Shown piece after piece: positions 25,806 through 34,219 of a stretch of 64,000 nt of DNA. The notes beneath the pieces are model-generated. The model was not told the DNA's origin. It did no database searches and worked only from the letters and a program-made list of their open reading frames with translations. Source of the DNA: Sphingorhabdus profundilacus. Its GTDB lineage: Bacteria > Pseudomonadota > Alphaproteobacteria > Sphingomonadales > Sphingomonadaceae. Position 1 is the first letter of the stretch. Every line of letters starts with the position of its first letter. The stretch is taken from the NCBI RefSeq assembly GCF_009769755.1, contig NZ_SDWJ01000002.1, forward strand, positions 992,001-1,056,000, given 5' to 3'. The position numbers and the translations under genes are program-made.

Positions 25806-26399
25806 ATGAAGGTACGAAATCGCATTTTACCGCTGCTGTCGCTGTCGTTGCTGTCTGCCTGCGTTGTGCCGACAGGCCCTGTCGAGGTCACGCGCTTCAA
25901 CCGTGCATCCGAAGGCGTCGTTTATGGCACTGGATCCGTTTCGGTGTTTTTGGCGGGTGAAACCGATGCGGGCCAAAGCCTTGCGGCGTCCCCCTATCTG
26001 GCGGCGGTCGCGCGGGAATTGCAGCGCGTCGGTTATTCCGAAAAAAATGCCGATTCCGATATCGTGGCTGAAATCCGCTACGGGGTCGTCACGCTCGAAC
26101 GCGAACGCCGCTCGCCTGTGTCCGTCGGTGTGGGCGGTTCGACCGGCAGCTTCGGTTCGGGATTGGGCGTCGGCGTCGGCATCAATCTGGGCGGGGGAGC
26201 CTCCGCACAGGTCGAAACGACACTTGCGGTGCGGCTCCTGCGGCGCAGCGACAAGCTCGTCATCTGGGAAGGCAAGGCAAGCCAGATCGCGAAAGCCGGT
26301 TCGCCTGCAGCCCAGCCGGGCATCGCCGCCGCAAAATTGGCCGAAGCGATGTTTAAGGGCTTCCCCGGTGTGTCCGGTGAGACTATCCGCGTTCCATAA
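25806..26399 (+). CDS. DUF4136-like lipoprotein
   Basis: The 197-residue product has a lipoprotein signal ([19 protein letters not shown], Cys19). The mature part starts [13 protein letters not shown], with a helix covering [30 protein letters not shown], a glycine-rich turn region ([23 protein letters not shown]) and a closing pair [38 protein letters not shown]. This follows the DUF4136 pattern of a periplasmic lipoprotein, whose role is unknown. An AAGGAG sequence lies before ATG25806. The carboxypeptidase gene follows 13 bases downstream, probably in one transcript. Confidence 0.75.
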   Translation: MKVRNRILPLLSLSLLSACVVPTGPVEVTRFNRASEGVVYGTGSVSVFLAGETDAGQSLAASPYLAAVARELQRVGYSEKNADSDIVAEIRYGVVTLERERRSPVSVGVGGSTGSFGSGLGVGVGINLGGGASAQVETTLAVRLLRRSDKLVIWEGKASQIAKAGSPAAQPGIAAAKLAEAMFKGFPGVSGETIRVP

Positions 26400-26412
26400 T
26401 CAAGGAACATCT

Positions 26413-27549
26413 ATGCCCATTACCGACATCAACGCCGCGTTCGACAGCGGCAATATCATCGTTCATTCTATTCAGGAAAACGCCGCCAATCTTTCGATCC
26501 GCAAGGACCGGGAATCGGAATTTGCCCAATGGTTCCACTTCCGCGTCGCCTGCACCGCAGGTGAAGAGCTGACGTTGCGGATCACCGGACTGGAAGGTAG
26601 TGCCTATCCCGGCGGATGGCCCGACTATCGCGCCTGCGTCTCCGAAGACCGCGACTATTGGGGCCGCGCGGACAGCAGTTATGACAAGGGCGAAGATGGC
26701 GGCACGCTGACCATTCGCTACACACCGGCGAGCGCGATTGTCTGGTTCGCCTATTTCGCGCCGTACAGCATGGAACGCCACCATGATCTCATTTCCGAAA
26801 CCGCGGGATGCGACGGGGTAAGCTATCGCTGCCTTGGCCATAGTCTGGAAGGGCAGCCGATTGACTGCCTTATCATGGGCACAGGATATACCCAAGTCTG
26901 GCTTTACGCCCGCCAGCATCCGGGGGAAAGCCAGGCGGAATGGTGGATGGAAGGTGCGCTGGATATGCTGACCGACTTAAGCAACCCGCACACACGGGCG
27001 TTGCTAGAAAAATGCACGCTCCACATCGTACCCAATGCCAACCCCGACGGCAGTTGCCGGGGTCATTTGCGGACCAATTATGCAGGCGTGAACCTCAACC
27101 GCGAATGGGCGACGCCTAGCCTTGAAAAAAGCCCAGAGGTTTTGGGCATCCGCAATACTATGGATGAAAGTGGCGTGCACTGGGCGATGGATGTCCATGG
27201 CGACGAGGCGATTCCTGCCGCCTTTATGGCTGGTTTTGAGGGCATTCCGTCCTGGACCGAAGACCAGGGTGACCGGTATAAAGACTATATCCGCAGACTT
27301 GCCGAACGGACCCCCGATTTTCAAACCAAGCTCGGCTATTCTATTGCAGGGCCCGGGAAGGCCAATCTTACCATGTCCACCAATCAGCTCGCGGAACGTT
27401 TCGGCAAAAGTCATGGCTGTGTATCGATGACGCTGGAGATGCCTTATAAAGATACCGTCCACGGCAATGATCCTGAACAGGGCTGGTCGCCGGAACGGTG
27501 CAAGCTTTTGGCGCGGGAATGTCTGGCAACCCTGGCGGAAATGGTGTGA
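26413..27549 (+). CDS. M14 family carboxypeptidase, cytosolic CCP-like subfamily
   Basis: The 378-residue protein has an N-terminal beta-sandwich (about 1-120) and an M14 zinc-peptidase domain. Zinc ligands are His169 and Glu172 (RQHPGES) and His261 (DVHGDE). The segments [27 protein letters not shown] and FMAGFEGIP, without a signal peptide, place it with bacterial relatives of cytosolic carboxypeptidases, which remove C-terminal residues, including glutamates. A substrate is not known for bacterial members. It follows the DUF4136 gene by 13 bases and precedes a GNAT gene by 3 bases. Confidence 0.9.
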   Translation: MPITDINAAFDSGNIIVHSIQENAANLSIRKDRESEFAQWFHFRVACTAGEELTLRITGLEGSAYPGGWPDYRACVSEDRDYWGRADSSYDKGEDGGTLTIRYTPASAIVWFAYFAPYSMERHHDLISETAGCDGVSYRCLGHSLEGQPIDCLIMGTGYTQVWLYARQHPGESQAEWWMEGALDMLTDLSNPHTRALLEKCTLHIVPNANPDGSCRGHLRTNYAGVNLNREWATPSLEKSPEVLGIRNTMDESGVHWAMDVHGDEAIPAAFMAGFEGIPSWTEDQGDRYKDYIRRLAERTPDFQTKLGYSIAGPGKANLTMSTNQLAERFGKSHGCVSMTLEMPYKDTVHGNDPEQGWSPERCKLLARECLATLAEMV

Positions 27550-27552
27550 CCA

Positions 27553-28014
27553 ATGGCAATGCGGATCATAAAAGACGACCTGACCGGCCCCGAAATTCGC
27601 AGCCTTCTTGAAACCCATTTCGCCGGAATGCTGGCAAATTCGCCTGAAGGCAGTTGTCATTTCCTCGATTTCGACGGGCTTAACGCCCCTGATGTGACCT
27701 TTTGGTCCATCTGGGATGAAGATGCGTTGATGGGTTGCGGCGCGCTAAAGGAACTGACGCCGGTGCATGGCGAAATCAAATCGATGCGGACGCATTCCGA
27801 TCATTTACGCAAGGGGGCCGGTGCTGCGATGTTGACGCACATCATCTCGAAAGCGCGGGAACGTGGGTATCAACGGCTGAGTCTGGAAACAGGTTCGGCC
27901 GAGGCATTTGCACCCGCCATCGCCATGTATCAGGCGCATGGCTTTGCATTTTGCCCACCTTTCGGAGACTATGTTGAAGATCCGCACAGCCATTTTATGA
28001 CCTTAACGCTGTGA
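27553..28014 (+). CDS. GNAT family N-acetyltransferase
   Basis: The 153-residue product has the GNAT fold: strand-rich HFLDFDGLNAPDVTFWSIWDEDALMGCGALKEL, then the acetyl-CoA loop SDHLRKGAGAAMLTHIISKARERGYQRLSLETG and C-terminal YQAHGFAFCPPFGDY. The HSDHLRKGAG segment replaces the usual (R/Q)xxG(x)G motif as RKGAGA. Similarity in layout to YedL/ElaA-type enzymes is evident; the acceptor is unknown. It lies 3 bases after the carboxypeptidase gene. Confidence 0.88.
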   Translation: MAMRIIKDDLTGPEIRSLLETHFAGMLANSPEGSCHFLDFDGLNAPDVTFWSIWDEDALMGCGALKELTPVHGEIKSMRTHSDHLRKGAGAAMLTHIISKARERGYQRLSLETGSAEAFAPAIAMYQAHGFAFCPPFGDYVEDPHSHFMTLTL

Positions 28015-28082
28015 TCGGCATGATTGTGCGTTGCATCCCCCGACGCTAGACGCAGAACCGAATCAAGATTTAAGGATTATCT

Positions 28083-28766
28083 ATGCCCAAACTCATCCTC
28101 ATTCGTCACGGCCAGTCGCAATGGAATCTGGAAAATCGTTTTACCGGCTGGTGGGATGTCGACATAACCGAAAAGGGTGCAGCGGAAGCTTGGGCTGCTG
28201 GCGAGTTGATGAAGGAAAAGGGCATTGCGCCGGATGTTTCCTTCACGAGCGTACAGTCACGCGCGATCAAAACGCTCAATCTGGCGCTGGAAGCCATGGG
28301 TCGGCTCTGGGTTCCGGTAACCAAGAACTGGCAATTGAATGAGCGGCATTATGGCGGCCTGACGGGCCTCGACAAGGCAGAGACTGCCGCCAAGCATGGT
28401 GAGGATCAGGTGCATATCTGGCGTCGCAGTTTCGATATTCCGCCGCCTCCACTAGAGGCAGGGTCGCCTTATGATCTATCTTCGGACCCACGCTATGCCG
28501 GGATCGCGATTCCCGATACGGAAAGCCTGAAAGACACGATTGCCCGCGTTCTGCCCTATTGGGAAAGCGCCATTGTGCCGGAATTACTGGCCAATAAGAC
28601 GGTGCTGATTTCAGCGCATGGCAATAGCTTGCGGGCATTGGTCAAGCATCTTTCGGGCATATCGGATGCGGATATCACAGATCTTGAAATTCCAACCGGC
28701 AAGCCAATTGTGTATGACCTGGACAGTGCGCTTCATGGGGAACGCTATTATCTGTCAGACTCGTAA
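28083..28766 (+). CDS. gpmA: 2,3-bisphosphoglycerate-dependent phosphoglycerate mutase
   Basis: The 227-residue product matches Gpm[30 protein letters not shown] with the phosphohistidine in [38 protein letters not shown], and the second catalytic His in [16 protein letters not shown]. It interconverts 3- and 2-phosphoglycerate in glycolysis and gluconeogenesis. ATG28083 follows an AAGGA sequence. A 7-bp hairpin (GGCATAT/ATATGCC, 28773-28793) without T-run follows the stop. Confidence 0.97.
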   Translation: MPKLILIRHGQSQWNLENRFTGWWDVDITEKGAAEAWAAGELMKEKGIAPDVSFTSVQSRAIKTLNLALEAMGRLWVPVTKNWQLNERHYGGLTGLDKAETAAKHGEDQVHIWRRSFDIPPPPLEAGSPYDLSSDPRYAGIAIPDTESLKDTIARVLPYWESAIVPELLANKTVLISAHGNSLRALVKHLSGISDADITDLEIPTGKPIVYDLDSALHGERYYLSDS

Positions 28767-28864
28767 GTCGGGCATATAACCAAAATATGCCGGTTCCTTT
28801 CGCAATTGCGGTCAGTCCGCTCCCACGCTAAGGGCAGTTGCTTCTTATAGTCGGGGGACGACAG

Positions 28865-29353
28865 GTGAATGAAGCGGAACCTCTAGTCGGTATCATCATG
28901 GGTAGCCGTTCGGACTGGGAAACGATGCGTGAAGCATCGGCCACATTGGACGCCCTTTCCATACAGCATGAATGTAAGGTGGTGTCGGCGCACCGCACAC
29001 CCGAACGGCTTTATGACTATGCAAAAGCGGCGGCGGGGCGTGGGTTGAAATGTATTATTGCCGGTGCCGGAGGGGCCGCGCATTTGCCGGGCATGGCCGC
29101 ATCGATGACGCGGCTTCCGGTGCTCGGTGTTCCGGTGCAATCCAAGGCGCTGGACGGGATGGACAGCCTGCTTTCCATTGTACAAATGCCTGCTGGAATA
29201 CCCGTCGGCACCTTGGCAATCGGCAAGGCGGGCGCGATAAATGCAGCTTTGCTGGCCGCCGCCATGCTGGCAAATCATGACCCGAAACTTGCGGCCCGGC
29301 TGGACGCATGGCGGGCCGCACAAACTGCGTCGGTGCCCGAGACGCCCGAATGA
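28865..29353 (+). CDS. purE: 5-(carboxyamino)imidazole ribonucleotide mutase
   Basis: The 162-residue product matches Pur[57 protein letters not shown] and [26 protein letters not shown]. It converts N5-CAIR to CAIR in purine synthesis. The start is GTG28865, which follows a GGGGGA Shine-Dalgarno by 7 bases and gives the normal family length; an upstream TTG at 28838 lacks one. The stop overlaps the purK ATG by 4 bases. Confidence 0.96.
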   Translation: MNEAEPLVGIIMGSRSDWETMREASATLDALSIQHECKVVSAHRTPERLYDYAKAAAGRGLKCIIAGAGGAAHLPGMAASMTRLPVLGVPVQSKALDGMDSLLSIVQMPAGIPVGTLAIGKAGAINAALLAAAMLANHDPKLAARLDAWRAAQTASVPETPE

Positions 29354-30420
29354 CGGCACTGCCTCCCGGTTCAACCATTGGCATTTTGGGCGGCGGACAG
29401 CTTGGCCGTATGCTCGCTATGGCTGCGGCGCAATTGGGCTATCGCTGCCATATCTTTGCGCCGCCGGGGGACAATGTCGCCTGCGAAGTTGCGGCGATCG
29501 CGACGATTGCGGAATATGACGACCTGGCCGCGCTGAGGACTTTTGCCAAAGCCTGTGATGTCGTTACGTTCGAATTTGAAAATGTTCCAGTAGCACCATT
29601 GCAATCGATCATGCGCGATGTTCCCATCCACCCGCCGATCAAGGCGCTTGAGGTGGCGCAGGACCGCGTCGAAGAAAAAGAATTTGTTCGTAAATTGGGC
29701 GGACAGACCGCCGTTTTCGCCGTCGCGCGATCCGAAATCGAGGTCGAAGATGCTGTCGCCACTGTGGGCACGCCAGCCATATTGAAGACGATCCGCATGG
29801 GCTATGATGGCAAGGGCCAGTTGCGGATATCGGCGCAAAGCGAACTGGCCAGCGCATGGCGGCGCACCGGTGGCCAGCCGTTAATTGCCGAAGCTATGGT
29901 CCATTTTGACGCAGAGTTTTCGGTGATATTGGTGCGTGGGGCTGATGGAGATATTCGATATTGGGATAGTCCGAGAAACGCGCATGAAGACGGCATATTG
30001 GCGACTTCAACCCTTCCGGCGGGGCCATTGATCGAGAGCCAGCAGGGCGCGGCCCGCAAAATGGCGGCGGCGGTTGCCGATGCGTTGGAATATGTCGGCG
30101 TGTTTACGGCAGAATTCTTTGCCAGTGGCGAAGGTCCGCTATTCAACGAAATCGCTCCGCGCGTGCACAATAGCGGCCACTGGACGATTGAAGGGGCCGA
30201 AACAAGCCAGTTCGAAAACCATATTCGCGCCATTTGCGGTTTACCCTTGGGCAGTACGGCGACAATTGCCGAGCGGGTTGAAATGCAGAACCTGATCGGC
30301 AGGGATGGCGAACGCTGGTTGCAGCTTTTGGGCGACCCTGCGGCGAATGTGCACCTCTATGGCAAGGCCGAAGCAAGAGCCGGACGCAAAATTGGTCACG
30401 TCACCCGCTTGTATAGATAG
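29350..30420 (+). CDS. purK: 5-(carboxyamino)imidazole ribonucleotide synthase
   Basis: The 356-residue ATP-grasp enzyme matches Pur[110 protein letters not shown]. It makes N5-CAIR from AIR, bicarbonate and ATP, the substrate of PurE. The ATG overlaps the purE stop, so the two are translationally coupled. Confidence 0.97.
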   Translation: MTALPPGSTIGILGGGQLGRMLAMAAAQLGYRCHIFAPPGDNVACEVAAIATIAEYDDLAALRTFAKACDVVTFEFENVPVAPLQSIMRDVPIHPPIKALEVAQDRVEEKEFVRKLGGQTAVFAVARSEIEVEDAVATVGTPAILKTIRMGYDGKGQLRISAQSELASAWRRTGGQPLIAEAMVHFDAEFSVILVRGADGDIRYWDSPRNAHEDGILATSTLPAGPLIESQQGAARKMAAAVADALEYVGVFTAEFFASGEGPLFNEIAPRVHNSGHWTIEGAETSQFENHIRAICGLPLGSTATIAERVEMQNLIGRDGERWLQLLGDPAANVHLYGKAEARAGRKIGHVTRLYR

Positions 30421-30444
30421 TTAAATGTCGGCAAAGCGGGGGAT

Positions 30445-30936
30445 ATGAATCACCCCGAAATCATCCTTGTCCTCGCCCGCGCCGCCAATGGAGTCATCGG
30501 GAGCGATGGCGGGATGCCCTGGCATATCCCGGCCGACCTGCGTCATTTCAAACAGACGACCAAGGGCCGCCCGATGATTATGGGGCGCAAGACTTTCGAC
30601 AGTCTGCCCGGGCTTTTGGAAGGTCGTCGCCACATTGTACTCACCCGTGACAAAGCGTGGGAAGAAGAAGGGGCCGAAGTCGCGCATTCGGTTGAAGAAG
30701 CGCTAAAGCGCGCCAACGGGCCGCATGTTTGCATCATCGGCGGGGCGCAAATCTATGCCTTGTTTCTGCCGCTGGCCCACCGGATCGAACTGACCGAAAT
30801 TGCGATGGCGCCAGACGGCGATACGGTGATGCCCGCCTTTGCGGAAATGGATTGGCAAGAGGTTGCCCGCGAACGGCATCCGGCCCAAGGCAATATCCCA
30901 GCGCATGATTTTGTAACATTGGTACGCCGGGTCTGA
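30445..30936 (+). CDS. folA: dihydrofolate reductase
   Basis: The 163-residue product matches FolA: IILVLARAANGVIGSDGGMPWHIPADLRHFKQTTKGRPMIMGRKTFDSL and CIIGGAQIYALFLPLAHRIELTEI. It regenerates tetrahydrofolate with NADPH, supplying one-carbon metabolism including the MetF/MetH route at the left of the window. ATG30445 lies 24 bases after the purK stop, so it may be co-transcribed. Confidence 0.96.
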   Translation: MNHPEIILVLARAANGVIGSDGGMPWHIPADLRHFKQTTKGRPMIMGRKTFDSLPGLLEGRRHIVLTRDKAWEEEGAEVAHSVEEALKRANGPHVCIIGGAQIYALFLPLAHRIELTEIAMAPDGDTVMPAFAEMDWQEVARERHPAQGNIPAHDFVTLVRRV

Positions 30937-30955
30937 ACTTTTCGGGGGGAATGAA

Positions 30956-32143
30956 ATGCGTAAAAGGTTTTGGATTCCGCCGGTTCTAATTGCCGCCGCT
31001 GCCATCGGCTTTTTCGGCTTTGCGCCGGGTTTTGTAGAAAAATCGATGAACCAGATCGACGGAAAGCCGCTGATCAAGGTGAGCGACGAGGCCAAGACGC
31101 TCCACAAGACACTCACCATCGTTGATTTGCACAGCGATACGTTGATGTGGAACCGCGATCTGAATGACCGCGCATCGCGCGGGCATATGGACGTACCGCG
31201 CCTGCAGGATGGCAATGTTGCGCTGCAGTTGTTTTCGTCGGTCAGCAAGACGCCCAAGAACCAGAATTATGACGGCAATGGCGCCGACAGCGATAATATC
31301 ACCCTGCTGACCATCGCGCAGTTGCAACCGATGAAAACATGGAGTTCGCTTGTCGAGCGTTCGCTATACCACGCGCATAAACGGGATGCGGCGGTTGCCG
31401 GTTCGAATGGCCTAGTCATGGCGGTGAACACATCGGCGCAGCTTGATGGTCTGCTGGCGGCACGCGCCAAAGGCCCCCGGCCCGTCGGCGCGATGTTGAC
31501 GATCGAGGGACTGCAAAATCTGGAGGGCAAGGCCGCCAATCTCGACCGCCTTTATGCTGCCGGTTTCCGCATGGCGGGGCTGACCCATTTTTTCGACAAT
31601 GAACTGGCCGGATCGATGCATGGCCTGAAAAAAGGCGGACTGACGCCCTTTGGCCGTGACATCGTGCGACGTATGGAAGCCAAGGGCATGATCGTCGACA
31701 TCGCGCATCTGAGCCACACCGGCGTGGCCGAAGTGCTGGCGATGGCCAGGCGCCCCGTGGTGTCGAGCCATGGCGGCGTGCAGGCGACGTGCAAGGTCAA
31801 CCGCAATCTGACCGACGATGAAATCCGCGGCGTTGCCAAAACCGGCGGCGTCATCGGCATCGGCTATTGGGATGCCGCCATTTGCGACACATCCCCGCGC
31901 GCCGCCGCCAAGGCCATCAAGCATGTGCGCGATCTGGTTGGCATCGCCCATGTCGCCCTAGGGTCGGACTATGACGGGGCGACCACCGTGCGCTTTGACA
32001 CGTCTCAGCTGGTGCAGGTCACACAGGCCCTGCTGGATGAAGGTTTCACGCCTGAAGAAATCCGGGCGGTAATGGGTGAAAATGCACTGCGCGTCATCAA
32101 GGCCGGACTGAAGCCCTTGGCAGAGTCACCCACCACACCATGA
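30956..32143 (+). CDS. membrane dipeptidase, M19 family
   Basis: The 395-residue protein starts with a basic and hydrophobic signal or anchor (MRKRFWIPPVLIAAAAIGFFGFAPGF). The M19 amidohydrolase domain is shown by VDLHSDTLMWNRD (zinc site), MLTIEGLQNLEGK (bridging Glu), MAGLTHFFDNELAGS, MIVDIAHLSHTGVAEVL, VVSSHGGVQATCKVNRNLTDDEI and HVALGSDYDGA. These enzymes hydrolyse dipeptides in the periplasm, and some act on beta-lactams or D-amino-acid amides. A GGGGGAA Shine-Dalgarno precedes the ATG. The stop overlaps the ribF ATG by 4 bases. Confidence 0.93.
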   Translation: MRKRFWIPPVLIAAAAIGFFGFAPGFVEKSMNQIDGKPLIKVSDEAKTLHKTLTIVDLHSDTLMWNRDLNDRASRGHMDVPRLQDGNVALQLFSSVSKTPKNQNYDGNGADSDNITLLTIAQLQPMKTWSSLVERSLYHAHKRDAAVAGSNGLVMAVNTSAQLDGLLAARAKGPRPVGAMLTIEGLQNLEGKAANLDRLYAAGFRMAGLTHFFDNELAGSMHGLKKGGLTPFGRDIVRRMEAKGMIVDIAHLSHTGVAEVLAMARRPVVSSHGGVQATCKVNRNLTDDEIRGVAKTGGVIGIGYWDAAICDTSPRAAAKAIKHVRDLVGIAHVALGSDYDGATTVRFDTSQLVQVTQALLDEGFTPEEIRAVMGENALRVIKAGLKPLAESPTTP

Positions 32144-33072
32144 CCATAAAGCGCCTGTCCGCCCATGATGTCATGCCCGATGCCTTGCGCGGTGCCATAG
32201 TGGCGCTGGGCAATTTTGACGGCTTCCATCTGGGCCATCAGGCTGTGGCGGGGGAGGCAATCGCACAGGCCAAGGCCGCAGGAAAGCCCGCCATTATCGC
32301 GACATTCGATCCGCACCCCGTGCGGTTCTTTGCCCCCGAAGCGCCATGGTTCCGGTTGACGACCCTTGACCAGCGGCAACGGCTTTTTGAAGTGGCTGGC
32401 GCGGACGCGATGCTGGTCTTTGATTTTGACGCGGGCCTCGCCGCGACCACCGCAGAGGATTTCATTGTCGAACTGCTCGTGAAGCGGCTCGGGTTGACGG
32501 GCGTGGTGACGGGTGAGGATTTCACCTTTGGCAAAGGGCGTGGCGGCAACATAAAGGTACTGCGCGAACTGGGTGCGGACCACGGCTTGCACGCGACGGC
32601 GATGGGACCTGTGATGGACGAGGAAGGCATCATTTCCTCCAGCCGCATTCGCGATGCCCTGCGGGCTGGCGACTGCGCCACGGCGACCCGCCTGCTGACC
32701 CGACCCTTTGCCGTCGAAGGCGTGGTACAGCATGGCGATAAAAATGGCCGCCTGCTCGGTTTTCCGACCGCCAATATCGACATGGCGCATTATCTGCGCC
32801 CGCGTTACGGCATCTACGCGGTCAAGGGCCGCTTGCCCGACGGCCGCGTGCTGCACGGTGCCGCCAATCTCGGCGTCCGTCCCAGCTTCGATCCGCCCAA
32901 GGAATTGCTGGAACCGCATTTCTTCGATTTTGCGGAAGACTTGTACGGGCAAACCATCGAAGTCGAGTTTCACGCCTTTATCCGGCCCGAAGCAAAGTTC
33001 GACAGCATGGACGCGCTGATGGCGCAGATGCAGGCGGATTGTGATCAGGCACGCGCAATATTGGGCAGTTGA
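32140..33072 (+). CDS. ribF: bifunctional riboflavin kinase/FAD synthetase
   Basis: The 310-residue product matches RibF. The N-terminal FMN adenylyltransferase half has VALGNFDGFHLGHQAV (HxGH-type), ATFDPHPVRFF, GEDFTFGKGRGGN and ISSSRIRDAL. The C-terminal kinase half has VVQHGDKNGRLLGFPTANID, YGIYAVKG, AANLGVRPSFD and VEFHAFIRPEAKFDSMDAL. It makes FMN and FAD from riboflavin. The order ribF-ileS-lspA is widespread in Proteobacteria; here a phosphodiesterase gene and repeats separate ribF from ileS. Confidence 0.97.
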   Translation: MTIKRLSAHDVMPDALRGAIVALGNFDGFHLGHQAVAGEAIAQAKAAGKPAIIATFDPHPVRFFAPEAPWFRLTTLDQRQRLFEVAGADAMLVFDFDAGLAATTAEDFIVELLVKRLGLTGVVTGEDFTFGKGRGGNIKVLRELGADHGLHATAMGPVMDEEGIISSSRIRDALRAGDCATATRLLTRPFAVEGVVQHGDKNGRLLGFPTANIDMAHYLRPRYGIYAVKGRLPDGRVLHGAANLGVRPSFDPPKELLEPHFFDFAEDLYGQTIEVEFHAFIRPEAKFDSMDALMAQMQADCDQARAILGS

Positions 33073-33076
33073 TAAT

Positions 33077-33141
33077 CTTTGTGTTCTTTGTGCCTTCGTG
33101 TGAGATAATTTTTGCTCACACAAAGACACAAAGACTCAAAG
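33077..33141. repeat. imperfect palindromic repeat (CTTTGTG type)
   Basis: A left arm CTTTGTGTTCTTTGTG... and a right arm ...CACAAAGACTCAAAG are inverted copies of about 27 bases, with a T/A-rich centre. It fills most of the gap between ribF and the phosphodiesterase gene. The arms are built from tandem CTTTGTG/CTTCGTG units like the element at 37194-37264. Confidence 0.75.
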
Positions 33142-33164
33142 AAGAAGGATAAAGGGATTTTAAG

Positions 33165-34154
33165 GTGAAACTATCCCGTACCAAAAAGCGTATATTGGGG
33201 GTTGTTGCCCTAATCCTCGTCGGGCTGTCTTTGTTGAACGCGAGCTGGCTGGCACCGACGCCCGTCGGTAAGCCAAAGTTGATCGCCCATCGCGGCGTCT
33301 ATCATCTCTATGACAAGCGCGCCGCCTTTGGCCGCGACACCTGCACCGCCCGCTTCATCAACCCGCCCGATCATGAGGTGTTCGAAAACACCGTGCCGTC
33401 GATCCAGATGGCGGCGGGATTGGGCGGCGATCTGGTCGAAATTGACGTCGCGCCGACTAAAGATGGCAAAATGGTGCTGTTCCATGACTGGACCGTGGAT
33501 TGCCGCACCAATGGCAAGGGCGAGACGCGCGATCTGACACTTGCCGAACTCAAGGCGCTCGACATCGGCTATGGCTACACGGCCGATGACGGCAAGACAT
33601 TCCCCCTACGCGGCAAGGGTGTAGGACAGATTCCGACCGTCGAGGAAGCGCTTGCCGCGCTGCCGTCGCGTCCCTTGCTGTTCAATTTCAAATCCAAGGA
33701 TGCAGGCGAAGCCGACCAGCTTTTCGCCATCTTGAAGGCCTCGGGCCGGGATTATGAAAAGCTGGGCGATGCCTTTTATGGTGCAACCGGCCCCGTCACC
33801 CGCATCCGCCAATTGGCGCCGAAAAACTGGGCGTTCGACCTGAAGGGCGAGGCGCAGAAATGCACGAAGGATTATGTCGCCTATGGCTGGACGGGCATCA
33901 TTCCGGAAAGCTGCCACAATGGGGTGCTCGTCATTCCGATCAATTACCAATGGATCATGTGGGGCTGGCCCAACCGCCTGATCGCCCGCATGGAATCGGT
34001 GGGTGCAAGGGTCATCGTGATGGGGCCGTTCGAAAGCGGGAAGTCCAACGCAGGCCTGACCGATGTGCACCAGCTCGGCAAGATTGCCGGAACCTTTAAC
34101 GGCTATATCTGGATCGAGGATATTTGGGGCATTGGCCCTGCGTTAAAGAAGTGA
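33165..34154 (+). CDS. glycerophosphodiester phosphodiesterase family protein
   Basis: The 329-residue product starts at a GTG (33165, after TTTTAAG). It has an N-terminal membrane segment (about 9-30: ILGVVALILVGLSLLNASW), then a GDPD TIM barrel: LIAHRGVYHLYD, EIDVAPTKDGKMVLFHDWTVDCRTNGKG (catalytic HR and HD, plus the acidic metal site) and a closing IARMESVGARVIVMGPF. The linker between the two catalytic motifs is longer than in the classic GlpQ, with conserved cysteines. It probably hydrolyses glycerophosphodiesters or related lipids in the periplasm. It sits between two mobile repeats and interrupts the usual ribF-ileS neighbourhood. Confidence 0.88.
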   Translation: MKLSRTKKRILGVVALILVGLSLLNASWLAPTPVGKPKLIAHRGVYHLYDKRAAFGRDTCTARFINPPDHEVFENTVPSIQMAAGLGGDLVEIDVAPTKDGKMVLFHDWTVDCRTNGKGETRDLTLAELKALDIGYGYTADDGKTFPLRGKGVGQIPTVEEALAALPSRPLLFNFKSKDAGEADQLFAILKASGRDYEKLGDAFYGATGPVTRIRQLAPKNWAFDLKGEAQKCTKDYVAYGWTGIIPESCHNGVLVIPINYQWIMWGWPNRLIARMESVGARVIVMGPFESGKSNAGLTDVHQLGKIAGTFNGYIWIEDIWGIGPALKK

Positions 34155-34160
34155 AATCGG

Positions 34161-34185
34161 ACCCTGAAACAAGTTCAGGGTGACG
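34161..34185. repeat. short hairpin repeat CCCTGAA-N5-TTCAGGG, copy 1
   Basis: CCCTGAAACAAGTTCAGGG followed by TGACG lies between the phosphodiesterase and ileS genes. Two further copies, inverted relative to each other, lie after ileS (37277-37361). The unit resembles the CGTCATCCTGAA hairpin repeats common in sphingomonad intergenic DNA. Confidence 0.8.
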
Positions 34186-34219
34186 AAAGGCAATTTGTTG
34201 CGCTAAGGGCGCTTTCAAT

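Noticed and set aside
28773-28793. GGCATAT/ATATGCC hairpin after gpmA as a terminator
   Set aside because: Stem is A/T-rich and there is no T-run; it could be chance.
32005-33129. 374-residue frame on the minus strand over ribF
   Set aside because: Antisense of ribF and of the dipeptidase end, with no motif. It also runs through the palindromic repeat at 33077-33141.
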